Source of the DNA: Ktedonobacter sp. SOSP1-85
GTDB taxonomy: Bacteria > Chloroflexota > Ktedonobacteria > Ktedonobacterales > Ktedonobacteraceae
Reading direction: 5' to 3'
Assembly (NCBI RefSeq): GCF_016587415.1
Contig: NZ_BNJI01000001.1
Span: 5,433,501 to 5,497,500, forward strand
Length of the DNA stretch: 64,000 bases
Position 1 is the first letter of the stretch. Each line of letters begins with the position of its first letter. This document shows, in pieces, positions 8,445 through 16,435 of the stretch. The position numbers and the translations under genes were made by a program. The notes under the pieces were generated by a model. That model saw only the letters and a list, made by a program, of their open reading frames with translations, was not told the origin of the DNA and searched no databases.

Positions 8445-9904
8445 TGAAAGAAAAAAGCAAAAAAGCGGCGAGCATCTGGGTTCTGGCGCTCACATCGGTG
8501 GCATCATTTATGATCTCGCTCGACGTACAGGTCGTCTCGACTGCGCTTTCCACGATCCGTCTGCACTTGGGGGCCTCCATCGAGGAGCTGGAGTGGACGG
8601 TGAACGCTTACATCCTGACGTTCGCGGTACTCCTGTTGACGGGCGCGGCCCTGGGCGACCGCTTTGGGCGTCGGCGCCTGTTCGTTGCAGGCCTCTTGCT
8701 GTTCGTGGCAGCCTCGGCAGCCTGTGCGCTCGCACCCACCATCGGCGCCCTGATCACCGCGCGCGCGGTTCAGGGGTGTGGCGCGGCGCTGATGCTGCCG
8801 CTGGCCTTGACGCTGCTCTCGGCGGCGTTCGAGCCTGCGCAGCGAGGGCGAGCCCTGGGGATCTTCGGGAGCGTGACCGGGCTGGCCCTCATTGCTGGCC
8901 CAGTAGTGGGGGGCGCCATCGCCGGAGGTCTTGCCTGGCGGTGGATTTTCTGGCTCAATGTCCCCATCGGCCTGCTGGTCATTGTCCTCGTGTCTCTTCG
9001 CGTCCCGGAGAGCAGGGGCCCACGCACAGTACTCGACCTCGGTGGCTTGCTGCTGGTGAGCGGCGCGGCCCTGGGGTTGGCGTGGGGGCTGGTGCGTGGA
9101 AACCGGGCGGGCTGGGGGAGCTTTGAGGTCGTCGCAACGCTCTTGGCCGGGACAGGGCTTGTGGTGGCCTTCGTGGCCTGGGAGCTACGCGTTCACGTGC
9201 CGATGGTGTCGATGCGCTTTTTCCGTTCGCGCGCCTTCTCCTCGGGCAACGCGGCGAACTTCTTGCTCTTCGCGTCAATGAACGGTGCCGTGTTCTTTAT
9301 GGCGCAGTTCTTGCAGACCGCGCAGGGCTACGGGCCCCTTGCTTCCGGGCTGCGCCTGCTCCCCTGGACGGCCACCCTGTTCGTGGTCGCCCCGATCGCA
9401 GGGGCCCTGGTCAACCGGGTGGGTGAGCGTGTGCTCATTGTCGTTGGGCTGCTTGCAGAAGCAGCCGGAATGATCTGGATCGCACTGATCGCCAGGCCCG
9501 ACCTTCCCTACCCTGAACTCGTTGCGCCGCTTATCATTGCTGGCTGTGGTGCCTCGATGGCAATCCCTGCGACCCAAAACGCGGTCATCAACTCGGTCGC
9601 AGCTCACGAGATTGGCAAGGCGTCCGGCACGTTCAGCATGCTGCGCCAGCTCAGCGGGGTGTTCGGGGTCGCAATCCTGGCTGCGGTGTTTGCCGGGGTC
9701 GGAAGCTTCAGCTCCGCCCAGGCGTTCAGCAACGGCTTCGCCTCTGCGATCAGCGTCGCCTCTGCTCTCGCCCTCATGGGGGCCATCTCTGGCTTGGTGC
9801 TGCCTGGCAGGCGCGACAAGGCCTTTGTGCGAACCACCGAGCAAGCGCCCGAAACCAGGGAGCATGAACGAGACAGTCTGCTGGAGCAATCGCCGGTCTT
9901 GTAA
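8444..9904 (+). CDS. DHA2-family (EmrB/QacA-type) 14-TM MFS drug exporter
   Basis: The start at 8444 has AGAGG upstream and gives MKEKSKKAASIW; longer frames from TTG 8336 add a non-membrane tail and are less likely. The 486-residue protein has about fourteen membrane segments. SLDVQVVSTALSTI matches the first-helix motif of the DHA2 family, and GDRFGRRRLFVAG is the conserved loop 2-3 motif. RAVQGCGAALMLP and GPVVGGAIAGGLAWRWIFW match motifs C and D2. The protein should export drugs or metabolites using the proton gradient. The coding sequence is clearly more GC-rich than its flanks, which may mean horizontal acquisition. A short leader ORF overlaps its start. Confidence 0.88.
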   Translation: MKEKSKKAASIWVLALTSVASFMISLDVQVVSTALSTIRLHLGASIEELEWTVNAYILTFAVLLLTGAALGDRFGRRRLFVAGLLLFVAASAACALAPTIGALITARAVQGCGAALMLPLALTLLSAAFEPAQRGRALGIFGSVTGLALIAGPVVGGAIAGGLAWRWIFWLNVPIGLLVIVLVSLRVPESRGPRTVLDLGGLLLVSGAALGLAWGLVRGNRAGWGSFEVVATLLAGTGLVVAFVAWELRVHVPMVSMRFFRSRAFSSGNAANFLLFASMNGAVFFMAQFLQTAQGYGPLASGLRLLPWTATLFVVAPIAGALVNRVGERVLIVVGLLAEAAGMIWIALIARPDLPYPELVAPLIIAGCGASMAIPATQNAVINSVAAHEIGKASGTFSMLRQLSGVFGVAILAAVFAGVGSFSSAQAFSNGFASAISVASALALMGAISGLVLPGRRDKAFVRTTEQAPETREHERDSLLEQSPVL

Positions 9905-9948
9905 ATCCCAAGGTCGGCGCAACGAAACAGGTGAGAAGATCGATTCTT

Positions 9949-10428
9949 GCCTGTTTCTCTTTACAAGAAGCCATGGCACAGACGGGAGCCTCCGATCTGT
10001 TGTCCTATCTCCTGGTAGCAGGAGAGCGGGAGGCGCGCCACCTGCGCAGCCAGGCCAGACGACATGACAGCGAACGCTATGCCGCTATCCACCTCCAAAC
10101 TCGCAGAGATGAAGGCCCCTGAAGCGGGTAATGAGCGCTATCGACGTGCCGTGTATACGCTGATGCAATGGAATGAGACGCACCGTCCGTTAGAGCAGAG
10201 CGCTGGCATATTACGACCCTCGCTATCCAGAAATTGGTGGGTGGTCGCAAAGAAGCTATCAATGCCTCTCTCGAAACGCATGAGGATGAGATCAAGGCTC
10301 ATCATGAGCGTTTGGAGATCAAGCCTTCCTTCAACAGGAAGCCCAAACCAATAACGGAGATGACCCACATTGCTGAGGAGCCGACAGCTTTCCCCTGGGG
10401 GCAAGCCGAATCCGTTGGGGAGTCATGA
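9949..10428 (+). pseudogene. Frameshifted remnant of a DNA-binding-type protein, perhaps telomere-resolvase-like
   Basis: Three successive plus-strand frames join into one plausible protein. The first contains SLQEAMAQTGASDLLSYLLV up to about 10090, the second LAEMKAPEAGNERYRRAVYT to about 10195, and the third WHITTLAIQKLVGGRKEAIN up to the TGA at 10426-10428. Two single-base shifts near 10090 and 10200 would restore the reading. The last part (a WHI..L..L.G....I motif, then IKAHHERLEIKPSFNRKPK) resembles from memory the C-terminal region of proteins annotated as telomere-resolvase-like in cyanobacteria and Ktedonobacteria. That similarity could not be tested. A decayed gene is well supported; the family name is not. 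Confidence 0.4.
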
Positions 10429-10608
10429 CATGGTCGGCAAAGAGAGAGAATGGCTCTCGATAGGTGCCTTCGCGTCAAGGCGTTGTTTTCGCTTGTTGTC
10501 GTTCATGTCTTTCTCCATTGTTTCCTTTCCCCAGTAGAATTGAGCCTCTCCTAGATCAATCAATCCCAATTGCTCGACGATTTCTTGCAATTCTTGCATG
10601 GTCGTCAT
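10423..10608 (-). CDS. Small peptide gene with LGEAQFYWGKE motif
   Basis: The ATG at 10608 has an excellent AAGGAGA site seven bases upstream and encodes 61 residues. The first half reads MTTMQELQEIVEQLGLIDLG followed by EAQFYWGKE; the second half is charged and disordered-looking. The ribosome site lies inside the end of a preceding, degenerate copy of the same unit (10609-10703), so the peptide gene is tandemly duplicated. EAQFY fits the Glu-x-x-x-Tyr spacing crosslinked in PqqA-type precursors, but no radical-SAM or other modifying enzyme is nearby. A regulatory or toxin-type micro-peptide is equally possible. Confidence 0.45.
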   Translation of the reverse strand: MTTMQELQEIVEQLGLIDLGEAQFYWGKETMEKDMNDNKRKQRLDAKAPIESHSLSLPTMS

Positions 10609-10703
10609 CTGTTTTCTCTCCTTTCCCCAGTAGAATTGAGCCTCTCCTAGAGCAATCAATCCCAATTACCCAACGATTGCCTGCACATGTTTTTTGTGGT
10701 CAT
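10514..10703 (-). repeat. Tandem duplication of the micro-ORF, about 95-base period
   Basis: Two units start with ATGAC at 10703 and 10608 (minus strand) and both end in CTGGGGAAAGGA. A core of about 35 bases (ATTGGGATTGATTG, one mismatch, then TCTAGGAGAGGCTCAATTC) is almost identical between them. In the upstream unit a CAA-to-TAA change and a length difference break the frame, so only the downstream copy is intact. Confidence 0.65.
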
Positions 10704-10770
10704 GGCCTCTCTCGTTTTATCTCCTCTTGCTGTATACTTATGTTATAGTCCGTTTATGCATTTTTTCTTC

Positions 10771-11112
10771 TCAGCGATGGTCTTCTTGAGCACCATGGTT
10801 GTGGGTCCAGACGTCCCGCTGTATAGCTCGTTCTCTTGTTTCATCAGGAGTCTCCTTTTGGTTCCTCCTTTTCATCTTGATGGTTATGTGCCGCTTTGTT
10901 TCGTACGTGTGGTTTCTTTGCCTGCGTTCTTCGTACTGCCGGCGTAAATCGAGCCCGACAAGCGATTGGATCACCTCTTCATAGGTATGCTGGGTTCCGG
11001 GAATACATGCATAGACCCCATATTCCAGCTGCGCTTTTTGCAAACGCTGCACTTCTTGACGATCGCTTTCAACAGATCCAAAGGTGTGATAACGGCAGGG
11101 GAGAGGTTCCAT
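10771..11112 (-). CDS. Hypothetical hydrophilic protein
   Basis: This 113-residue reading frame begins at ATG 11112 with GAGGA about eleven bases upstream. The first sixty residues look like a folded domain (YHTFGSVESDRQEVQRLQKA and YACIPGTQHTYEEVIQSLVG). The remainder is very basic and low in hydrophobics (RRQYEERRQRNHTYETKRHI). It has no membrane segment or recognised family. It lies about 70 bases upstream of the tandem micro-ORF on the same strand, so the two may be co-transcribed. The ribosome site and length favour a real gene, but a chance frame cannot be excluded. Confidence 0.4.
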   Translation of the reverse strand: MEPLPCRYHTFGSVESDRQEVQRLQKAQLEYGVYACIPGTQHTYEEVIQSLVGLDLRRQYEERRQRNHTYETKRHITIKMKRRNQKETPDETRERAIQRDVWTHNHGAQEDHR

Positions 11113-11538
11113 ATCTTTGATCTTCCTCTGTCTTCTTTAACGGCCCATCTCTTTTATGATGGAAATCTGCCATGCTACGAACGACGCTGAGTACTTTTTT
11201 TCTTCAGTTTTCTAGACCACGCCGGACTCCTCGTCGGGGACAGTCCAAGCCAGCTTGAACTGTCCAGCCATCTTGTGCTTCTACTTCGCACGGCTGTCCC
11301 AGTGTTGCTGTACCTGGCGATAGAAGGCGACTGGATCGGTGGCAAGTGGTTTTCCTCCATATCTTTGTAGGAGGCCTGTCAAATGCCCTATTCAGGACGA
11401 AGAGAAGCGTCGCTTGTGTATTTTTCAGATGAGTTTTCTAAAAGAAGATCAGTCGTAGCTTGTAGCTTGTGAGAGAAGCATAGTCTAGAAAGAGAGCCCT
11501 TTCAAGGGTCATTTTTACAAACATGATGGAGCCATTTC
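11113..11538. other. Non-coding interval upstream of the MocR gene
   Basis: A plus-strand stretch at about 11210-11360 reads like the decayed end of a hydrophobic protein (LVLLLRTAVPVLLYLAIEGD) without a start. The rest shows no gene. Confidence 0.4.
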
Positions 11539-13071
11539 GTGGAGATTTCCTTTTCAGCCATGTCGAAAAGACAACACACACTTCAAAATACAGCAGACAT
11601 CACGCTCAACCGCGCATTAACGATGCCATTGCACCGCCAGTTGTACGACCGACTACGCCATGCTATCCTCAGTGGTCAATTACAGCTAGGCCAACGCCTC
11701 CCATCAACACGGGTTCTCGCGAGTGAGTTAGGTATTTCTCGTAATACAGCAAGTAATGCCTACGAACAACTCTGTGCTGAAGGATATCTTGAGAGGAAGG
11801 TTGGCCAAGGGACCAGGGTGGCATGTGACCTTCCTGAGACCTTTTTCATTCCAAGAGCAGCTCCCCAGAAGAAAACAGCTCCTGACGAGAGCATACACGC
11901 TCCCTTCTCCTTGTCTCACCTGGGAGAGGATTTAACGCGCCAGGCACCTGTACGTTCTCCGCTGACCCATCCTCGACCGAATGCTCCACGCGCTTTTCGC
12001 GAGGGCGTCCCTGATCTGCGCGCATTTCCCTTTCAGCAGTGGAGCCAGGTTGCTGCCCACTGCGCACGATCGACGCTCAGAAGCGTGGCCGATTATCAGG
12101 AGGTTGTAGGTTACTATCCATTGCGCGAAGCGATCGCTTCTCATGTGAGCATCACACGAGGCGTGCATTGCCAGGCAGAGCAAGTTCTTCTTGTGCCAGG
12201 CGCGCAATCAGCGTTAGATATGGCAGCTCGCCTCCTCCTCAATCCAGGGGAGCTTGCCTGGATTGAAGATCCAGGATATCCAGGAGCGCAACAAGCCCTA
12301 CGTAATGCTGGCGCACAACTGGCTCCTATCCCCGTGACGTCAGAAGGGATGAATGTCGAAGTAGGACAAAAGCTCTACCCACAAGCTCGCCTGGCCTATG
12401 TCACTCCATCTCATCAATTTCCTTCGAGTGTCACCATGAATCTGTCGCAACGCGTTGCCCTCCTCCAATGGGCGAACCAGGCCAATGCCTGGATTCTCGA
12501 AGATGACTATGACAGTGATTACCGCTTTAGTGGTCGACCGCTCGATGCATTACAGGGACTCGATACCGCTCAGCGAGTAATCTACATTGGAACATTCAGC
12601 AAAGTTCTTTTTCCAGCATTACGCATAGGGTATCTGATCGTGCCGCTTCAGCTTATATCACCTTTTGCCAATCTGTGCAGTTGTACGCACACCCATGTGC
12701 CTATTCTTGAGCAGCTGATCCTGGAAGCGTTTATCGCCAAAGGGTATTTTCTGCATCACATCCGGCATATGCGAGAGATCTATGCGGCCAGAAGAGCCAT
12801 ACTCATCGAATTGCTTCAGCGGGAACTTGGAGACCTGGTGGAAGTACAGCCGCCTCAGGCAGGCTTGCATCTTCTGTGCTGGTTACCACCAGAAATAGAT
12901 GACCAGCGGATGTCACAACGGGCAGGAGCACGTGGACTCGAAGTAGTGCCTCTTTCCAAGTTGGCGCTGGGTTTACCTCAACGAGGCGGTCTCGTTCTCG
13001 GCTATGGGGCAGTGAATGAGCAGGAGATTCAGGCTGGCGTTCATCAACTGGCACACGTGCTTCACTCATAA
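11539..13071 (+). CDS. MocR/GabR-type regulator: GntR HTH fused to aminotransferase fold
   Basis: The 510-residue protein has a GntR winged helix near residues 30-95 (MPLHRQLYDRLRHAILSGQL, then GISRNTASNAYEQLCAEGYL). A class-I aminotransferase-like domain fills residues 150-510. In YIGTFSKVLFPALRIGYL the Lys355 of SK is the expected pyridoxal-phosphate lysine; ILEDDYDSDYRF and AYVTPSHQFPSSVTM are also conserved. MocR proteins use PLP as effector and usually control vitamin B6 or amine genes, but no such target adjoins it. The GTG at 11539 has GGAG seven bases upstream; ATG 11560 is an alternative. It could act as activator or repressor. Confidence 0.9.
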   Translation: MEISFSAMSKRQHTLQNTADITLNRALTMPLHRQLYDRLRHAILSGQLQLGQRLPSTRVLASELGISRNTASNAYEQLCAEGYLERKVGQGTRVACDLPETFFIPRAAPQKKTAPDESIHAPFSLSHLGEDLTRQAPVRSPLTHPRPNAPRAFREGVPDLRAFPFQQWSQVAAHCARSTLRSVADYQEVVGYYPLREAIASHVSITRGVHCQAEQVLLVPGAQSALDMAARLLLNPGELAWIEDPGYPGAQQALRNAGAQLAPIPVTSEGMNVEVGQKLYPQARLAYVTPSHQFPSSVTMNLSQRVALLQWANQANAWILEDDYDSDYRFSGRPLDALQGLDTAQRVIYIGTFSKVLFPALRIGYLIVPLQLISPFANLCSCTHTHVPILEQLILEAFIAKGYFLHHIRHMREIYAARRAILIELLQRELGDLVEVQPPQAGLHLLCWLPPEIDDQRMSQRAGARGLEVVPLSKLALGLPQRGGLVLGYGAVNEQEIQAGVHQLAHVLHS

Positions 13072-13336
13072 AATGGCCCCATGTTGTCGCTAAGATGGTG
13101 AGGTAGCCAATTGGCAGAAAATGCTAAGGTGGTAGAGAGAGAAGACGGGCCCATCGACCTCCTGGGGAAAGGAGCAGAAAAAAGCATGCTCTCTCAGCAT
13201 ACTTTTTTCTGGTGAAAAAGAGGCGAGGAAGCATGTTGATCAGCTTAAGGCGAGTGAGCAGTACGCTTGCTAGGCTTTCGGCAGCGGAACGAGGATTTGA
13301 GCAAGATGGGAGAAGTTTTTTTCTTTCTCTGCCAGT

Positions 13337-13375
13337 AGAATAGATGTACTTGCAAATTGCAAGAAGATCTATTCT
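13337..13375. promoter_or_regulatory. 39-bp nested dyad upstream of the DUF899 gene
   Basis: AGAATAGAT at 13337-13345 pairs with ATCTATTCT at 13367-13375. Inside, CTTGCAA and TTGCAAG flank a central A, with three-base spacers on both sides. The perfectly centred double dyad about 50 bases before the ATG suggests a binding site for a dimeric regulator. No T-run follows, so a terminator is less likely. Confidence 0.5.
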
Positions 13376-13425
13376 CCCCATCAGTCATCCTGAATGCAAG
13401 AGGGAGATGAAAGAAGGAAACACCT

Positions 13426-14223
13426 ATGAATACATCTGATCAGCACAATTTCATCACAGACAGCGACACCTCTGCGCTGCCTGTGGTGGTCGACCGGGCC
13501 ACCTGGCAGGCGGAACTGGACACGCTGCTGGTTCGGGAAAAGGCGCACACCCGCCAAGGGGATGAGATCGCGGCAGCTCGAAGGCTTCTGCCGATGGTGG
13601 AGGTGGACCCCACCATCACGCTGATCGGTCCGCACGGACCGGTCACGCTGCTGGAGGTCTTCGAGGGTCGCCGACAGCTGATCACCTACTTTCACATGTG
13701 GCACACCGGTCAACCCTCCGGGGCCCAGTGTGAGGGCTGCACCTTCTTCAATGGCCATGTTCGCGAGCTGTCCTACCTGCATTCTCGCGACGTCACTTAT
13801 ACCACGTTCTGCCAAGGTCCGTACGAGGAGAGCGTTCGTTATCGCGACTTCATGGGGTGGGACGTCCCGTGGTACTCGGCGCAAGACTCCGCCGACGCCC
13901 TGCTCGCCGGGCGCTGGTTCGGCATGCTGGTGTGCTACCTGCGGCACGGCGACCGCGTGTTCGAAACCTACTGGACCAGCGGCCGCGGCGTGGAGGCGAT
14001 GGCCCCCAGCTACGGGCTGTTGGACATGACCGTGTACGGCCGGCAGGAAACCTGGGAAGACTCGCCCACTGGCTGGCCGCAACGGTGGGAAAACGCCGGC
14101 GAACAGTTCCGCACGGACGGACGTCCCACTGCCCAATGGTCCCGGCTTGCGGCTGGACGCTCTGACGACCTGGGCACCAAGGCCACCGCCACCGCCCCAC
14201 ACGACTGCCAAAACCAGCCGTGA
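13426..14223 (+). CDS. DUF899 family thioredoxin-like protein
   Basis: The 265-residue protein shows the DUF899 pattern. An N-terminal helix (WQAELDTLLVREKAHTRQGD) leads to LPMVEVD and GPVTLLEVFEGRRQLITYFH, then CEGCTFFNGHV where a redox-active or structural Cys pair sits. VTYTTFCQGPYEESVRYRDF, GWDVPWYSA and the C-terminal DMTVYGRQETW with GWPQRW complete it. Members are predicted thioredoxin-fold proteins of unknown reaction, common in actinobacteria. GC content and codon use are much higher than in the neighbouring genes, so recent transfer is likely. A purine-rich GGGAGATGAAAGAAGGAAAC tract precedes the ATG. Confidence 0.85.
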   Translation: MNTSDQHNFITDSDTSALPVVVDRATWQAELDTLLVREKAHTRQGDEIAAARRLLPMVEVDPTITLIGPHGPVTLLEVFEGRRQLITYFHMWHTGQPSGAQCEGCTFFNGHVRELSYLHSRDVTYTTFCQGPYEESVRYRDFMGWDVPWYSAQDSADALLAGRWFGMLVCYLRHGDRVFETYWTSGRGVEAMAPSYGLLDMTVYGRQETWEDSPTGWPQRWENAGEQFRTDGRPTAQWSRLAAGRSDDLGTKATATAPHDCQNQP

Positions 14224-14417
14224 GCCTTTTGATCAGCATCGACGCGGCGGTGGCGTGCAGCGTGGCGGCCAACTCATGGTGATTGTGCTCGGTGTCGATG
14301 TCGTGCCGGGAGTCGACACCGCAGGAGCGCTGCCGGCTGGTGCGGATGGTGGCTAGTGCAGGTTCAAGTGATCATCTGTGCGAGATGGTCAATCTGTTGA
14401 CAGCCAAAGGAGAAAGA
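14224..14417. other. GC-rich remnant between DUF899 gene and IS607
   Basis: Up to about 14356 the sequence keeps the high GC of the DUF899 gene and may be the broken end of a neighbour that came with it. No open frame of gene quality is seen. Confidence 0.4.
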
Positions 14418-14454
14418 AAACAGTTTTGACATAGGCACTCAATTGTGTTAAAAT

Positions 14455-15075
14455 GTGCTTATTCGGAATATATATGACATTCGGGCGTTTGGGAAACTTA
14501 TTGGCAAGTCCACCAAAACGCTGCAAAAATGGGACCGCGAAGGTAAGTTGGTTGCCCATCGTTCCCCACAATCGAATAGGCGCTATTACACTCATGACCA
14601 GTACCTTGAGTATCGTGGGTTAAAAGCACCGGAGCAGGGACTTACCATTGCATATTCGCGTGTGTCTGGGATTGCCCAAAAACCTGATTTAGCCAACCAA
14701 ACAAAAGCGTTAGAAGCCTATTGTCATCAACATTCACTCAAGGTCGATGAATGGATGTCGGATATCGGCAGTGGGCTTAACTACAAACGCCAGCAATTCA
14801 ATCGCCTCATGGAGATGGTTGAACTTGGTCAGGTACGACGTATTGTTCTTGCTCATCGAGATCGCTTGGTTCGCTTTGGGTATGAATACTTTGAAGCCTT
14901 TTGCGAACGACACCACACCGAACTTCTCGTCATCAATGGTGAAAATCTTTCCCCTGAGCAAGAATTGGTACGCGACCTCATTGCCATAGTGACGGTCTTC
15001 TCTGCCAGGTTACATGGCCTGCGTTCCTACAAGAAAGCGATTAAAGATGCTGCTTTGCAAAAAAATCAGAATTGA
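14455..15075 (+). CDS. tnpA: IS607-type serine recombinase (TnpA)
   Basis: The 206-residue protein has an N-terminal MerR-like helix-turn-helix (AFGKLIGKSTKTLQKWDREG) followed by a resolvase domain. YSRVSGIAQ holds the catalytic serine, Ser71 counted from the GTG start at 14455. IVLAHRDRLVRFGYEYFEAF contains the conserved arginines, and the C-terminal helix ends in LRSYKKAIKDAAL. This is the usual short IS607 form with DNA-binding domain first. It recombines the element ends through serine chemistry. The start codon is GTG, as in copy B. Its 3' end overlaps the tnpB start by 29 bases, so translation may be coupled. Confidence 0.9.
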   Translation: MLIRNIYDIRAFGKLIGKSTKTLQKWDREGKLVAHRSPQSNRRYYTHDQYLEYRGLKAPEQGLTIAYSRVSGIAQKPDLANQTKALEAYCHQHSLKVDEWMSDIGSGLNYKRQQFNRLMEMVELGQVRRIVLAHRDRLVRFGYEYFEAFCERHHTELLVINGENLSPEQELVRDLIAIVTVFSARLHGLRSYKKAIKDAALQKNQN

Positions 15076-16300
15076 CGTGTCTGAGCAAGATGCCGCAACC
15101 CTTGAATTCATGCAGGGCAAGTGTCGCGGGCTGTACAACTGGTGGGTTATGAAGCTCAGAGACGGCGAGAAGTGGGATCTCTACGAGGCCAAGAAGAGCT
15201 TGCAAGAAAGTAAGCAGCATGATTCTGAACTGGTTCAGGTGTATGGCAAATTGCTTCAAGAGGTATACTTTCGCCTTCATGGAGCCATGAAAGCCTTCTT
15301 TCGTCGGGTCAAAGCAGGGGAAACGCCCGGATTCCCACGGGTACGCCCTCGGCACTGCTTTTTTACGCTTTGCTATCCTGCCATGTATCTCGAAATTGAG
15401 GGCGATAAGCTCATTTTGCCCACCGGAGGCAAGGGCAAAAACAAACAATACCCCAATATCGTTACACGTCTGACAGAAACACCACCGGAACACTTTCGAG
15501 AAGTGGCTATTAGTCGCGATGGCAGAGGGAACTACTTTGCTTCATTTGTAAGAGAGCGGGACGAAAAACAGCATGAGACAGATGGAGCGGTTGCCTTTGA
15601 CCTTGGCGTCAAGACACTGGCAACAGGCGTCAACGAACAGGGGAGAATCTATACCATTGGTGGCTTCAAAGGCGCACGCTGGTACAATAAACAACTGGAC
15701 AAAATTCGATCCAAACGTGACAAATGTAAGAAAAAGTCACGCCGGTACCTCCATCTGAGCAAAGTCTACAAGCGCGTTTCGCAGAAGAAACGCAAGAAAC
15801 AACAGGATAGCTTGCATAAAGCATCCCACCTGATAAGCCACAAACTGGTTGAAAGAACCGTTGTGGTTGGAGACCTTTCCCAACGGCAGATGGTCACAAA
15901 ACAGCATGTCGAGCGCAATAAGCATCTCAATAGAGCGGTCTATAACGAGTGGGGGCTGTACGCCTTCATTCAAATGCTGATCTACAAATGCCAGTTGTAC
16001 GGGAAAGAGCTTCACTTTTTAGATGAGCGCAGCACCTCTAAGCAGTGTAGTGGCTGTGGCAATCTACAAGCCATGCCATTGTGGAAGAGAACCTATTGTT
16101 GCGTCGAATGTGGACTCGTCATGGATCGAGATGAGAATAGTGCTCATAACATCCTGGCGAGGTTCTTTGCTCGGCGAGAGCCACACGCTCAGGCTCGTCC
16201 TGAGTGCGGTGTGCTGCATGCGACCCAAAGCGGCGTAGATGTCACGAGGGCATCCTGTGAGGGGCAAGTGCAGCAATTGAATCTATTTGAGAGTGCGTGA
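15047..16300 (+). CDS. tnpB: IS607-type TnpB with altered RuvC-II motif
   Basis: The ATG at 15047 (MLLCKKIRIDVSEQ) matches the start of the solo copy at 26472, so the longer in-frame start at 15014 is rejected. The 417-residue protein has RuvC-I in VAFDLGVKTLATG (Asp), a zinc ribbon (CSGCG and CVECG), and RuvC-III in MDRDENSAHNIL (Asp). At RuvC-II, where most TnpBs have Glu-Asp/Asn-Leu, it reads VVVGDLSQRQM: the usual Glu is Gly. The two related copies share this. Either another Glu supplies the metal ligand or cleavage is impaired. It would be guided by RNA from its own 3' end. Confidence 0.88.
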   Translation: MLLCKKIRIDVSEQDAATLEFMQGKCRGLYNWWVMKLRDGEKWDLYEAKKSLQESKQHDSELVQVYGKLLQEVYFRLHGAMKAFFRRVKAGETPGFPRVRPRHCFFTLCYPAMYLEIEGDKLILPTGGKGKNKQYPNIVTRLTETPPEHFREVAISRDGRGNYFASFVRERDEKQHETDGAVAFDLGVKTLATGVNEQGRIYTIGGFKGARWYNKQLDKIRSKRDKCKKKSRRYLHLSKVYKRVSQKKRKKQQDSLHKASHLISHKLVERTVVVGDLSQRQMVTKQHVERNKHLNRAVYNEWGLYAFIQMLIYKCQLYGKELHFLDERSTSKQCSGCGNLQAMPLWKRTYCCVECGLVMDRDENSAHNILARFFARREPHAQARPECGVLHATQSGVDVTRASCEGQVQQLNLFESA

Positions 16301-16328
16301 GCACTTTTGAGTAGGTTTAGAATGGCAG
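16209..16328 (+). ncRNA. Predicted TnpB omega RNA scaffold, copy A
   Basis: The 3' end of tnpB and the element end form three possible stems. TGCTGCA (16212-16218) pairs with TGCAGCA (16269-16275). GATGTC (16238-16243) pairs with GGCATC (16249-16254). AGTGC (16292-16296) pairs with GCACT (16301-16305). The related copies keep these stems with compensatory changes. The guide would begin just after 16328. Confidence 0.6.
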
Positions 16329-16435
16329 CCACAAATATGGTTTATCCTCTGCGATAAAGAGTCTCCTTGCCTCAGGAAAGAAATTGACCGTTCCTTTTCC
16401 AGGGGGCTATCACTTCAGGTGACGACTCCCCACGG

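Larger units (their letters stand above)
14418..16328 (+). mobile_element. IS607-family element, copy A
   Basis: The boundaries come from comparison with copy B (39877-41778). Both begin at AAACAGTTTTGACATA and end at GAGTAGRTTTAGAAWGGCAG, and outside these points similarity stops. The element carries a serine-recombinase tnpA and an overlapping tnpB. IS607 elements move as double-stranded circles and make no target duplication, in keeping with the absence of direct repeats here. Confidence 0.85.

Noticed and set aside
13381..14211. 276-codon minus-strand frame
   Set aside because: Antisense to the DUF899 gene in GC-rich DNA, where long spurious frames are common; its product is Gly/Pro/Arg-rich without motifs.
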